A DNA stretch of 64,000 nucleotides from Dipylidium caninum. Its lineage: Eukaryota; Platyhelminthes; Cestoda; Cyclophyllidea; Dipylidiidae. The stretch lies in NCBI GenBank assembly GCA_017562135.1, contig QEYB01001653.1:1-64000 (forward strand), given 5' to 3'. Position numbers and translations under genes: made by a program. Positions 11,035 through 23,699 of this stretch are shown piece after piece. The notes under the pieces were generated by a model. That model was not told the DNA's origin, made no database searches, and saw only the letters and a program-made list of their open reading frames with translations. Each line of letters starts with the position of its first letter. Within the stretch, counting starts at the first letter, position 1.

Positions 11035-14000
11035 CCAATTGCTTTCGTTCGGGGCTCTCACAAATGGTGCTCCTCACTTGATGCAATTCATTGAGCGGAT
11101 ACACGAGAGTGTACTTAGTGACTGCTGACTCGGCTTGATGAAAGAGGTTGTGTCGAAGCACCTCGTGGGCGCAAGGTTAAAGGATGATGCATGATAAAGC
11201 ACTACAGCCGCATGACGATTCAGTAATGAAGGTGTGTCATATCCTCCTTCTCATTCACTCACCCATATTTCGCCAAGATAATAGCTTTCAGCGGACCGAT
11301 ATGAAAGCTGTTGTCCCCTTTGGCATCGTGCGTTTGGGCGCTGAAGCTAATTTATCTCTGGGGTGTTGGCTTCAGCTTTAGTCTAAAAAATTCCATTTCT
11401 CAGGCCTGCTTTTTCCTTTCTAGCAATTTGAGTCCACCAGTTGCACACTCGCGATTTTCTTTCACCAATAAAATGAAAGGATAGGGGGTGGTGCAGTAGG
11501 TCGTGTCGTTGTGAGAGATGGCTTACCTCCGTATTGTTACGATAGGGAGGCCGCTCCTACGAAACCTAGAATGCGTCAGCCGAGGTATTTTTAATTGCGC
11601 CCGTAATGAGAGTGATTTCGGTGAGAATCGTTGCGTATCCTCATGATCCATATGCATTTGTTGGTGTAACTATCACACAATGAGTATTTGTTTGGGAAAC
11701 CTTCTAGAGTAGTGAATTTTCGTGGTCATCTGTGTAGGGTGTTTACATCCGCCGCACTCGCGAACGCAAATTGCTTCGGCGTCTGACTTTGCTCCTATGG
11801 GTTTCCAGAGCCGGGAGATTGATGTACAGTGATAGGGTAGAGGTGGAAGGAGGACCTCGTGCTCACTTCAGGGATATTGTGATGATATTTCCTAGGGGGG
11901 GACTAACCATTTAATCCTCCGGCCACTTTGGGCCTTGCAAAAGTACGAACATCACCCGATGGGAGAATGCGAAACGTCGTAGATATTCGACGTAAAGGCA
12001 TCTGTTACGGATCCGACTTCCACCAGCTGCTGTTAAGCGGCATAGGACAATTGTGCCCTTTTGTAGCGAAGCTCTTATTTCTCTGATAAATGCTGCTGCG
12101 GTGGTTGGGCACCCGTAGCTGATACGCTGTTCACTGAAAATTTGTTCGTTTTCGAAGTTGCACAGGCTTATAACCAAATGGTTCTTTCTGTGTTGTCAGA
12201 ACCAATTTCTGGTCTTCATGAGCGGAAGCTCAACGGTCTCATCGGGACTCTCAGTTAGTTGTGTTTGCGGGGATCACTTCTTATAGGTCAAGATTGCTGG
12301 GATTAAAAGAACTCGGGATCCGGCACAGCCACTTTAAAAAGGCGATGATTGCACCTAATAGAGCTAATGATTAACAGCTTACGCGCCTTTCGACATTGCA
12401 AAAGGCGGCTCTGATAATATTTCTGACCGAGACAAATTGAGCTTCAATATGGTTTGTCATCACTTCGAGTAATCGCCCTTACAAATGGCAACGGCAATGT
12501 GGGCGAAAATTCGTGCCACCTGATTAACTTTAACAGTATTCCTCCCAATGTGGCATCCGCCAACATTGCTCATGCCATAGAGGGCATCTGACTCACTTTT
12601 TCTGGAGAAAGTTTCACTTCTCAGGACTTACAATCGGCCTCCACCTTGAAGTAACGAGGTGACATAAGCCCCGAGTTTAGTGAGAAATGTAGGATTGTAA
12701 AGTTGACAACCTAAGCTGTTCACTCTTCATTTATTGCGTTCATGGTATTTCATATACCTTGTCGTCCCGATAATATTAATAGAGCCTGATAAAAATGCGG
12801 AACGCAAAGAGACTGATCTGGAATGTGCACTACAGTGTGGAGTAGGCATATTCGAAAGCATCAGTGAAACCAGCATTGAATAATGGCGATTGAGGTGCTA
12901 ATTGCATTATTTTAATGTATTCTTCGCCCATAAGCGAAATGTGCTCACGGAACGAATGTTGCTGTGACGGAGTGGTGGTTGGTTCCGGTCTCGGACTTGG
13001 TGCCACGAGACCTGCGGAAGGGCTGTCCGAGATCGCAACATCCCCGCTCGGCCCAGTTGGAGGCGCGAGGTTCGCATTCACCAAGAACAAACCATTAGAA
13101 GAGTGGCGGTGTGGGCGTCCCTAAAGTTTTAGCATTCGGACAGACCAACTGCGGGTTAGCGATGGCAACTTTGACTAGGAGGTGTGGGGCGAGACGTCCG
13201 GCATGTGAACTGACATCGGTATGATATGAGCACTTACTGGTGTATTTATGTGTTCGTGCCTTTCATTTCTGGAGTGGGGTTGCAGATTTTAGATTGATTA
13301 CTTCGTGAACAATCCCGGCGTGAGATTGGCCCTAAGATGGATACTGTCCTGTCCTGTAGAAGCCGTGGAGTCATTCCAATGTTCGGCTCATAGATCTGAC
13401 GTGATATGGTGTCGGTGGGCAATGAATGCTCTCATACCAAAATTTCAGTCAATTTCGTAGCGGAAAACCCGATTGATTTTTACGAATTTGTTTTTTTATG
13501 CCGACAATAGTGCACGATACGGAATATCCAAGGCCTCGAAGGGTGTTTACGGGTCAAGGTAAGTACCGAAGCGATATGGGCTCCCGAACTAGTCGGCATA
13601 ACGCACAAACGAGTAAAAATGCAGATTAGGCGAGGACCAGCGTCTTTCGGAAATGCTTATAACGCGAGATGACCCAGCAAGGACAAGTGGCCAACCGGAG
13701 AAGAACTTATTCCTGCTAAACCAAATGTTTGTGCATAAATTAACACTATATAGCAACCAACAGGAAGAGCAGATCAGTTTGATGAAAAGGTCCTGCATGC
13801 AAAGTAGTAGATTCGATGCGCAGACTATCGAGAGAGACAAGGGTGGCAAGTCACTAGTCAAGGGCAAGACGAGATCAGCATGTCGGTTTAGTAGCCTGTG
13901 AATCGCGGGCATTGCATGTTGTCGCACGAATTGTGGGTGTTAGTACATGGCGGCCATGCTTGGGCACCTCACCGCCGAGGGCGTAGAGATTGCGGGCAAC

Positions 14001-14527
14001 GCAACATGCGCATCATACCGCCCCATTAACAACTGACCATTCGTAACGACGAGGTTTTGAACAAGTTGATGACTGTGTGCCCATCGTCCAATTTGGTCAT
14101 AGGCTCGACATTCAAGTTGTTCTTTTGCCATGAACACCAAGAGCTTACCGCTGGTAAAAAAATATGCTTTTCAAGGAGTCGCAACTGGCTGACTATTGCT
14201 CATCGCCCTTCTTGTACACATTGTAGGCTCGGACTCCGTTAACTGCAGCCTTTCTACCTTGTAAGGGGATTCGAGTTAGAACGCCCATCGTGCACATTCC
14301 CAGCTCAACGTTCCAAAACTGAAACCCAGTCGAAGCTTAACACGAGAAACTCCAGGCTTTACATTATCAACTCACTCCCCTAGCTAACAGCTGGCAACGA
14401 AAAAACGGCATTACGCGCCCCAATAAAGACCAAACAACGCACGACCCTGGATGGGGTCAATGGACGTTTTCGTTATTTGAGGAAGAGCGGTAGAGCAAGA
14501 GGTCGGGAGCAATCGCTGACCACAGAG
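11035..14527. other. No recognisable gene
   Basis: All frames are short. A plus-strand frame at 13,653-13,901 and a minus-strand frame at 13,589-13,927 overlap each other and show no third-position bias. Confidence 0.5.
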
Positions 14528-14895
14528 CTATTTAGAACCCGTTTACTTGGTAACGGTCTTGGTGCCCTCCGACACGGCGTGCTTCGCAAGTTCACCCAGC
14601 AAAAGTAGACGGACAGCTGTTTGGATCTCTCTGCTCGTAATCGTTGATTTCTTATTGTAGTGGGCCAGTCGATTCGATTCCGCGGCAATAAGCTCGAAAA
14701 TATCGTTGACAAAGGAATTCATGATCGACATTGCTTTGGAGGAGATCCCCGTGTCAGGATGAACTTGGCGCAAAACTTGTAGATATAAATGGCATAAGTC
14801 TCCTTCCGTCTCCTCTTCTCTGTCTTGTCCGTTTTCGGCACCTTCACTTTGGAAGCCTTCTTCGCAGCCTAACCAGACACTACCTTCGGAGCCAT
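14528..14895 (-). pseudogene. Histone H2B pseudogene
   Basis: Translation from ATG 14,895 gives MAPKVVSG, then a stop where H2B has Lys (AAG to TAG), then [21 protein letters not shown] one-base deletion near 14,779 shifts the frame at the start of the histone fold. In the shifted frame the rest of H2B is plain: [71 protein letters not shown]. There the usual Tyr is a stop, followed by ACG GGT TCT AAA TAG, the expected end. Other changes are Arg to Leu in the NDIFE-IAA segment and Pro to Leu before GELAK. The family is about 120-125 residues and this is full length. I saw no histone 3' stem-loop downstream. Two nonsense changes and one frameshift make it non-functional. Confidence 0.93.
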
Positions 14896-14925
14896 GGTAA
14901 TGGCGTCCTGTAACTACCATGGGGA

Positions 14926-14931
14926 TTTATA
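14926..14931 (-). promoter_or_regulatory. TATA box retained in front of the H2B pseudogene
   Basis: TATAAA on the minus strand, 31 bp before the H2B ATG. Its presence suggests the copy arose by DNA duplication together with its promoter rather than through a processed mRNA. Confidence 0.55.
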
Positions 14932-15741
14932 TGTGAACCGACGAAAAAAGCAGATGAAATCGCATAGCTGATGGGCTCAGGGAAGCCAGCCATTCAGTGT
15001 AGAGATGCGACAAAATACCGCGCTCTTAATGGGTAGAATAGCCGAGACCACATTGACTCGCAAAGTAGCGAAAGGTATTAATAATCCAATAGCCGTTACG
15101 ATTTCAAGAGTTGAAACAAGCCGAAGATAGATGTAAATAAAACACAAAACAAGCACAAAACGCAAAAAATAAAATTAAAAACATTTTACTAATGAAAAAG
15201 CCGAAAAAGCGTAGCGAAAGCAATAAACATAACTAAAGTAAATCGAAAGCTTTCAAAGATTAAAGAATAAATCACCGAAAAACTATTAGTTATCGAGAAA
15301 CGAAGAGACACCATCGCCAGCATCCCTTTGCAAACACAAGCCACTGAGAATAATATATCTATCGGAGAAAAAAGCATGAGGCCGTTTGGTCACCGGCCAT
15401 TCCCTCTCTGTCACCATCTTCGTAGAACTCGATACTCGTTCCCAACGCCCGAGTTGGGACATTTCCGATGAGGCGAGAGGTCATAATCTGTGACTGTCAG
15501 TGACTCGATTCTGAGCAATACCAGCACATTGCTATCGGCTGTGGCATAATCGCAGTGATCTCAACGACCACGGAGTCAAAACAGCCTACTCCTCGAGGCC
15601 AGTGCCAGAAGGACGAAGCAGAGATGGAATGTTCGCAGTGACGTGCTGTTCGGCGCCTTATTACCGAGACTGCCTGAGGCAACACACTCGGACGCTAGAC
15701 ACCGATCAAGCCCATCCCGCCTGACTCTCTCCGCCTGTTAC

Positions 15742-16067
15742 CGCGAACACGCGAGTTCAAGTCTTTGAGCGCGGCAACTGCCGCACACCTCTCCACCTCA
15801 TGCACTACACAGTGATGACGCGAAAGTCCATTGTACACGTACCGGGTAATGTCAAGGACGGCGGATTCGGCGACCGAGACACCCGCGTCTCTCCTCTCGG
15901 CGATTTTGATCAACGTTAAGGCGATCTTGACGGTGCCTTTGATTATGGCACCCTTCCTCAGTAAACAGGCCCTCTCCGCAGGGGTCACACCCGCCATCAA
16001 CTGGTCCATTTCGCCTCCCGCGCCACCATAAACTGCACCCGGGGTCGCAGAGTCGTCAATTACTCTG
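15742..16067 (-). CDS. Internal exon of an unrecognised helical protein
   Basis: A textbook 3' splice site precedes it: CTAAAT branch-like sequence then ATTCTTTCCAG, with exon start at 16,067. The frame is open for 108 codons to a possible donor G|GTAACA at 15,741. Third codon positions are strongly G/C. Residues include GEMDQLMAGVTPAERACLLR, KGAIIKGTVKIALTLIKIAE, RRDAGVSVAESAVLDITRYV and CAAVAALKDLNSRV, with helix-like alternation. The same frame can also be read from an ATG at 16,081, right after a stop, and runs on to a stop at 15,695. So a single 128-residue frame is the alternative. I do not recognise the family. It is not a core histone despite its neighbour. Confidence 0.5.
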
Positions 16068-16207
16068 CTGGAAAGAATCATTTAGGACGACTTCTGGCCC
16101 AACTCCCGTGTATAACCAGGATTCTTCCCTGACTCGACCACATCATCGAATGCCCATTTGTGCGTGTGTGAGTGAATCCGAAGTCGAGTTTGAGCTCGAG
16201 CTCTTAC

Positions 16208-16261
16208 CACACGCCGACTCTCTATGTTCCCGCATGGGATCGGGAGGACTAACTCGTCGTT
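16208..16261 (-). CDS. Micro-exon-like segment, 54 nt
   Basis: Bounded by a strong acceptor (TTGTCCTTTTCATTCAG) and a strong donor (GTAAGAG). One frame reads RRVSPPDPMREHRESAC; another reads NDELVLPIPCGNIESRRV. Neither joins in phase to the flanking exon-like segments at 16,336 and 16,067, so membership of one gene is not shown. Confidence 0.35.
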
Positions 16262-16335
16262 CTGAATGAAAAGGACAACTCAACGTCGCCACGACAAAAG
16301 GAGCACGAGTGACAATTTGGAAGCAGAGCACTTAC

Positions 16336-16427
16336 CGCACACACTCTACCACTTCGCTTTTGGCGCCTCGGCAGGCCATTGTGTCATGGCAGTCTGATTG
16401 GAGCCGTTCTTGCAGCACAAAAGAACC
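16336..16427 (-). CDS. Exon-like segment with a C-x5-C-x9-C pattern (QCR6/UQCRH-like?)
   Basis: The segment ends at a perfect donor (GCG|GTAAGT). The frame that runs into it reads SFVLQERLQSD, CHDTMACRGAKSEVVECV. The cysteine spacing C-x5-C-x9-C after a charged helix matches the hinge subunit of mitochondrial complex III (QCR6/UQCRH family). That subunit holds cytochrome c1 in the cytochrome bc1 complex. In that family an RV.S element and further cysteines follow, and the next exon-like segment at 16,261 offers RRVSPPDPM...SAC, but one base out of phase. So this is either a decayed copy or a chance match. Confidence 0.3.
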
Positions 16428-16670
16428 TGAGAGCCTTCCCTAACCTCACAGGAAACCGGTGAACCCTTGATTAAGGTATAAGAAATACCTACGTAAAACC
16501 ACCCAACCAAGCCTCACCCTCGAACGATACCCCTCACTTGTGAGGTCTGTCCAGAGAGCAAAACTACCGATTGTTCGCAGGTCGAAGTCATCACCGCCTG
16601 CCTCCAATGTCACACCATGCTCCCGCGCTGCGCATTGCTATACCGCTCTACTTGCCTCAAGGAAAGCATC

Positions 16671-16704
16671 TCACCTCACTTCACCTCACCTCACCTCACT
16701 TCAC
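16671..16704 (+). repeat. (TCACC/TCACT)n microsatellite
   Basis: Seven pentamer units of TCACC or TCACT in a row. Confidence 0.85.
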
Positions 16705-17219
16705 GTAGCTTCTTCCCTCACTCGGTGCTCACACCCACCCACCCACCTTCCTAACGGTGTGCATCTGAGAGACTCGTCTGCACACCAAGTTCCTAATCTC
16801 CTCCCGACTGAGGGTCCTACCATCTACGGAATGAGAAACCCCATCTCCACGACAACTATGTGTAATGAGCAGCCTATTTGTAGCGTTTTGAGGAGAAGCC
16901 CATCAAGGCGCTAATCTATCATTAGCTAAAAGTAGCTTGAAAAGTCAGCGTGATAGTAAGCTGGTTGCCCCTTCACTCCACCATCGACAAGTAAGGGAGT
17001 GGTGAGGACATTCGAGGGTAGGGAAATTCAAGTGTCCTGGGCATTGGACACATCCACGAAGTTGTGCAGAGTCGAAAGCAACAGTCCTGAGGTTAGAAGG
17101 CATGGACGATGTCGCATTGAAGGAAGTTTGAGGAGAAATGGGTCCAGCGAGTTTGGGAATGATAGGTGCGCCGGTGCACTTTCCAAATGCATAAATCGTG
17201 TGCCAGAATCCACTTGGTT
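16705..17219. other. No recognisable gene
   Basis: Frames on both strands are short and overlapping. I saw nothing supported. Confidence 0.5.
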
Positions 17220-17870
17220 GTAGCGCAGTTCCCGCTAGCATGGTTCTATAAACAGTGCGACTACTGGGAAACAAGTCGATGGCTGCTTGAGATGCCCCAT
17301 GGACGGTGCACGGAGCAGGACGAGAGTCTCACTTTCACTGAAGTCTATCGTTGTCTGTTTCCTAAAGAGGCAGATGCGGTAGATGACGTGGCAGTGTAAG
17401 AGGTGGAAAGTGTTTCACTTGTTGCACTCAACGGAACAGGAAGCAGAGTAGGGCCGAAATCGCCAGTATATGGCAAAAGTAGGTTTCGTGATACCGACGA
17501 CGGCAATATTTTTCCTAAGTCATTTTGCGACGCCAGAGTCCATAAATAGACTCTTTTGTTGCGTGAAAGAGGCATAGTAAATTGTCTCATCTAACCACTT
17601 CTTATTTCGCTCCCTTCCCTGCCACAGCAACTCACATTCACACTAATGTAATATCGAAAGTAGTCTTTCCGATGACACTCTTTTGCAGGATAATCTCCTC
17701 ATTCCCTCCTGACTTCGGACTCGGCATTTATGTACACTGAATAGAGGCAAGAGAGATTTGACAGATTGGCGGGACAGTGGTGGGGGCGGTGAGTAGAGTG
17801 TGAGAAGTGTAAAGGAAGGTGAGCCACATTGCTGAGGTGGGGACAATAGACTCATTCTCTGCTAAGGAAT
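17220..17870 (+). repeat. Dispersed repeat R3, copy a
   Basis: This aligns with 23,700-24,355. Matching stretches are the AAAGTGTTTC...GGAACAGGA region, the TAGGTTTCGTGATACCGACGA versus TAGGCTTCATGACAGTGACGA region, the CCTGACTTCGGACTCGGCATT versus CCCGACTTTGGACTCTACACA region, and GACTCATTCTCTGCT near the right end. Both copies are degenerate and non-coding. Confidence 0.65.
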
Positions 17871-20800
17871 CTCTTCCGCGTTTCCAAGTGAACTTCTTCA
17901 CCTATGGTCGCAGTGTTTAACGCTCCATGGGGACGTGACGTAAGTTCTGCAAGGCTGAATGCCAAATGCTCATGTGCCGTGTTTTGTTTGAAGTTCTTCA
18001 CTTCGTCCTCCGATGCCTGCCTGGTGCATTGTTCACCTTTCGTTGTATGCTCTGTCCTCTCTTAAACAAGATGACGTCGTGGATGAAAGACCAATGGGAG
18101 GCGAGAAGTGCATCACGTCAGACTGCTCTTTCCCCACGACGATCACCTTAAATTATCGGTTGCACGATTCGTCCAGTAGGCTCATCCAAGATCCGCACCT
18201 TCTCCACAGCATCCGGTGAAAGCGAATTGCTCCCGCTGAGTTCGTTCAGCGGAATAGAATCCTCACTCCCTCTTGGCTTCGCTCTCACGCATTTATGACA
18301 TGAGGAGACGCAGGGCCGACCGGATGGAACTCGTGCCTCTCAACAACCCATTTCTCTTCAACTTCCCCCCGCATCCTTGAGGCTGCACAGCATTAATTGC
18401 CAACGTTCAGACTTGTCACCTCATCCAACCAGCATTCCCACCAATCCGACGATGGAGAAGTGGAAGTAGTTTGCGACGATTCTCAGCGTCGCCTCTATTC
18501 AACATGACCGGAGAACTTTTCGTCGTGCTCTCTAACTCATCAAAGTCTCACTCACCAATCCGTACACTCTGTCCCCCCTAGATTGTTCTGTCTCACGATG
18601 CTGACCGCTTGTCAACAGAAGCCGTTATTGTCTAACAAAGTGAACTGACAAAGGAATGAGACAGGGGATTGATTGTGGTGGGGAGACTGTCACTTAGAAT
18701 GATGGCGAAGGAAGAGGAAGACAGGCCGACGGGATTCCATTGCTCGAGGGTCGCGGAGGGATGAACAGAAGCACGAGGTGAATGTGGAGAGATATTCGTC
18801 ATAGGAAGAGGAAGCAGGTGACTTGGAACGTGGAGAGGACGAGATTTCGTGAGAGGTTCCGTGGAATGAAATGTGTTAATGCCGACTGTGCAAAGATTGG
18901 GCAATTTGTTCTCAGCTGCCTCCTAACTGGTATGGGAAGGATATTCATTTTCGAAGGGAAATCTAAAATTGGAAACTTCAGAACTTTCGCTTCGTTTTTC
19001 TTAGGCCATCAACAAGCAGACAACGGGCTGGTTACAGCTTTACTTATTATGTAGGAGAGGTGTTGGAGAGCAGCATTATGGCAGAAAGCACTTTGCGTTT
19101 TGCAGAAGTCGTTCATTATGAGAGAATCGGACACCTCCGGTGATCGGGGGAAATAGACTTGCAAGGATAGGAATAAACAATGATGTGGAGGAGGGAAAGG
19201 AAGGGTTGGGAGTGAGGCATTTTCCTTGATTTGGGCTAAGGAATGCACCACGTAGGAACCTAAATTGGCACTTCACGCGTCCCACTCATTCGCCGATTCA
19301 TTGGTGGCGGTGACGTAAGAGGCGAGGTGGGAAGAGGGAAGAGGGAAGAGGGAGGGAAGTGGGTAGAGTTTAGGTGGCATTTGGGGTATCTCGGCGATTG
19401 TGCAAGATATAGTGGAAGCTAGCACGGTGTCGTAAATTCTCATGCTACTCCTCACATTTCTTCACCTTGGCAAAACAGTTAAATAGCAAATCTCATTCAC
19501 TTGCGTGTCAGTGCCCTCTTCAATCGCAGTGTCCCCACTCTCGAGCACATTTGCTTCTTTCTCGAGGCTTATCCTTTTTCCCATTCCCCTAAGCCGCTTT
19601 TACACTTTGGCGTTCCTTACGTTGGCCACGATCTATTCACCTCGTCACTTTTCCTAAATTCTACAGTGGGTTGTGTTATCACAAGATCGGAGCAAGTTAG
19701 CGGGAGAGGGTGTGTGCGTGTGCGGGCTAGTGGGTGTGTGGGAAATGAGTGAAAATGTGATATGTGCAGAGCAAAGTGGCGAGTCCATCAGGCGTGGTGA
19801 ATAGAGGCGACATTGACAGTAGTCACTAACTCCTTCCACTCCTCAGTTTCTCGACCAGTAAAGACATTAGTTAGTTGAATTGGCAAGTCCAAAGGTTAAG
19901 AACTGATAATGTGCAATAGCAGGTAGCCTCGTTATCTGCAAATGAATCTCTTACGCCTGCCCCCCGAAAGCATTCGTGTATTTAATCAACTGGACTTGAC
20001 AATAGATTGTCACATTATTTACAGATTTGTGTAAGCATTATTTGTCAAATCAGTAACAAATCTATTTGTGCAAAGCGCAAGAAACCATTTTGGGTGTCGA
20101 GTAGACAGTGTTGTCATGACATAATTGCCATCCACCTTAAACCTGAAGCGGTTGATATTTTTCATTTTGAGCACTTGTGGAGGATAAATAACGTGGGTAG
20201 CCTGGAGAAAATGTGGGTAACGCCACCCAGCCACCTTAACAACGGGAGAAATGACGATTGGTACGATGTGCTGAGGCGAAAACCCCACTCCACTTAGCGT
20301 TTATTTAGCCACCTCATGGCTTATTCCAGGGCTCTAGACGATGAGGGCTATGGAGACCGAAGTAATGCAAGATTTTCAGGTTAGTGTTCCGAATGAATTA
20401 GCGTTTTGTACGAATTCACTTTTGACGGTTAATGCTGTGAAGTACGTTGTCTTTTTCTTCAAAAATATGTCTCCTTTCTTGGCTTGACCTGGACTCGTTT
20501 AGGAGCACTGGTTATTCGGCCGTCTGTTTCCAGCATATCAAATCCATGCTTTTGCACACACACACACAGGTACACGAGAGGAGGATGTAGTTCAGATATA
20601 TAATTAAATCTGACACAATGTGGATTATAAAAAACTTAGTCGGAGATCTATTATCCCGCAATACCAGGATGCGCATTCTGTTCCCTCATGTAAATCTTAT
20701 CCGTTTGTAGCTTTACGTCGTCTCAACCTATGATTTTGCCGAAATATCTTCTTCATCTTCCCACGTCGGATTGGCTATTTCAGAACGTGCTCCCTAGACC

Positions 20801-22159
20801 AAGGTTATTTTTTATTATTTACTGGTTATTTATTATTTGCGCCCGGGAACGATTGGTTGAAAATGGTGTTTTTCGGCACTCATGGTGATCCTCTTCGACT
20901 ACCTCAAAGTGTAAGACTTTAATGAAGGAGTCAATCACCGATGCATCTGTCAAGGTATAGGTCTTTTGTTAAACTTGCCTAATTGCCCATGATACGAAGC
21001 AATGTTAGCACTTTCATTAAAGGTACCAAAATATTGTTCTGTAGCCAACTCCCCAGGCGTCTTTTGATACTCGATTCTCCCTGATAGAAACACCATCATT
21101 TAGCTACTTATTGGTGCGTCTGTTTGACGTGGCATCTGATACGAACATTCATCCCGATTGCCCAAATTTGTGCTAGGACACGTGGGGCTGGCTGCCAAGC
21201 GGAGTGGCCAAAGAGTGACACCTCTTCGAACCGCCATTTCCCACTAGCAGCACTTGGGCCAGAATGTTCCTAAACAGACACGAAGAAGGATTGAAAAATC
21301 TGTTATGTGAAAGTACATTGCCCGAGGAACACTGTTAGATAAGAATGGGAACAGTGAGTTTTGCACAAAGTCACCCCAATTTCCTGAATGGCCTGCTAAT
21401 GTAGCAAATAATTCTTTATCTCCATTGACGCCATGCTGTTGGTTTAACTGCTTCTTCGTCAGAGGCGATACTTCTACTTTCCTCCTCTTCATCCACCTTA
21501 GGCCACAATTCCATCACGTTTCCCTCCTCCTCCTTCTCCGCTACATCCGAGGACACAGCGCCTGTCTTCTGCTTCGCTTATCTGTTCAGTAATATTAGAT
21601 TGTGGGCAACCAAGTTCTATCCTCCATGTCAGGCGAAAGACGAGGAAGAGTCCACGTTACTCGTCCAACCATCCTTCCCCATTGTTGATGCATCTGAAAC
21701 AGCTTCTTGAGCTACACCAAGTCCGCCACTTACGCTTCAACTCAGCAATGTAGTTAAAGAGGCGACAAATGTTGCCCATGCGTATTGTGTCCTCAATGCC
21801 AACTCTGTCTCGACATTGTCGACCAGTCTTCGTAACCAACAGGGTGGACAGATGGAGAGGCGGACGGGTAGATGAGAGGACTCAACTGGTCGAGAGAAAT
21901 CAAGTTCCGCAAAATGTCCTTCTCTCCGCTCCCGCTCACATCCCTGAGTGCAAAGTTTCAGGTCACCGCCTCTCCCCCACATCCCATCACGTTAACCACC
22001 ATGCAGATCGCACATGGACCGTATCCCATCGCATTTCCAACGGTGTGAGACATTCAACCAAGCCTTACTGAGTGGTCACCTGTTCTCCGGAAAGAAAGTT
22101 TAAGTCAGTCCTCCAAGTGCTTGTCTCACTAGAGGCGTAGACCAACCGCCCGCGAACTG
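17871..22159. other. No recognisable gene
   Basis: Frames are short on both strands. A (CA)n tract lies at 20,555-20,569. A minus-strand frame at 21,244-21,492 begins KRRKVEVSPLTKKQLNQQHG and could be an exon, but no donor or acceptor decides it. I saw no RNA gene. Confidence 0.4.
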
Positions 22160-22330
22160 TTGACTCCAACATTCCACACGGCGCCTCATCAGCCACGCCT
22201 TCATGTCGCCGCTCCTTGGCCCTGCTGCACGAGAGTGAAGCCGTCCCTCTCACTGTTCGAGAGGGACGATGTGTCCACGCGGCAGTCAGCTATTGTCGGT
22301 GCCTTTCGTCTCTTGCGTGCACGAGGTTTG
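22160..22330 (+). repeat. Duplicated segment R7, copy a
   Basis: This aligns with 26,555-26,740. Shared blocks are GCC(A/T)(C/A)GCCTTCAT(G/A)TCG, then GTCGTCCCTCTCACCG versus GCCGTCCCTCTCACTG, then CCAGTCTGCTGTCAT versus GCAGTCAGCTATTGT. Old divergence. Confidence 0.55.
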
Positions 22331-23234
22331 GGTAACTTCCTGCAATTTTTTTCAGGAAAATCGACAAAATGGTCCACTTGGTGGAAAATGGACAAAGTCA
22401 TGAAAGTGTGAGCAGAAATGTCCTTGTTTTTGCACTATCGTTAGAAAAGCTCAGTGAGCTCAAAGTGGGAATCGAATGTCTTTCAGATTGTTGCTTCGGT
22501 ATAGCCTCGCCATCATCCACGATTGCCTCGCTCGAGCCTGAGGACCCATGCTTGCTGGAGGTGGTCTGAGCGCCCGACGTAGGTGTTTCATGCCCATCCC
22601 ACAAAGACAGTTGCCAGTCTCGTTTTTCTGTATGCTATATTATTTGGGTGGTTACTGCACATCGCCACGAATGATTTGACTGCCGAACACTCCCACTTCA
22701 GCATGAGGAGACAAGAGAAATCCTCGTCGCAGAAAGGAGCTACTGAGTGAAGATGGGGAACAGGATGAAGTGGGTTTTACAGAAGAAAGCTCCATTGTGA
22801 GAAACAGACCAGATGGAAATAGAATTCCTATTCTGGGAAGGACAATGTGCGGGAGACGACATGTGTCGATTTATTTGAAGAACGCTATGGTGCCCCCACC
22901 GACGCCACACCAACAATTTACACTTTCCATCGAACTGCATTCTCTACCCCTTCAACCTTTCATCACCGCGACAACGGCCAAACTTTCTGCTCCAGGAAAC
23001 TCCATGGAGGTGGCCACTCGACGAATTTTGCACACGCACAATCGCTTCATGCACTTAAATGTTTCCTTTCACTCCAATTCGCCTCCCCACCGCCAACCTC
23101 ATCGACCGTTTTGCCAGTTGGCCATGGACCAGGCTCTGACTTACTCGCTGTCCTCTTGACTTTTAACTCAACTTCCCTTGGACAGAGAGGGTTGGACGCG
23201 GTCGGATGTACCTTTCGGTTGATAGGGTGCACTA

Positions 23235-23420
23235 AATACTAAGACTGCTGAGACGAAGTGTGAGAAAGAAGGCGAGCCATATGGAAGAATCTGTTGCGAA
23301 CCTCCTCTTCTGCACACCTGATTAGAGTGGTGATTTTGTCATCGCAAAGTCATCTGGTATCCGCGCAATGCGCCTTTCGCAGAAGACAGTCTCGTCCTGA
23401 AGGCTTAATTAATTTGCTGA
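23235..23420 (+). repeat. Duplicated segment R4, copy b
   Basis: Decayed partner of 8,630-8,881. The minus-strand frame that is open in copy a is broken by stops here. Confidence 0.5.
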
Positions 23421-23699
23421 GACAGAGTTGGTAGAGGGCAAACTATATGCATGGGCAGCATTCGCCACCTCTTTGACTGCATTTTTCAGTTGAAGCGTAA
23501 GGGCAAGACGTGATTGCATCCAGAAGGCGTCACACTTAAGCCCAACAAATCGTCTGAGAAGTGTTCACAATGGGGAAAGATGTTTGGACAAGTGAGGTGG
23601 ACTGGTTTGCCTGAAGTGGAGGAGTGAACGTTGCCCAGCAGTGGCCGCCCATGTGGAATTGCCTCCATACAATTAACTAGCAGAGGGGGCGCCGATCAG

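Noticed and set aside
15695..16081. A second core histone next to H2B
   Set aside because: The peptide does not follow H2A, H3, H4 or H1 in any frame. A short AER...AVL resemblance to H2A does not extend.
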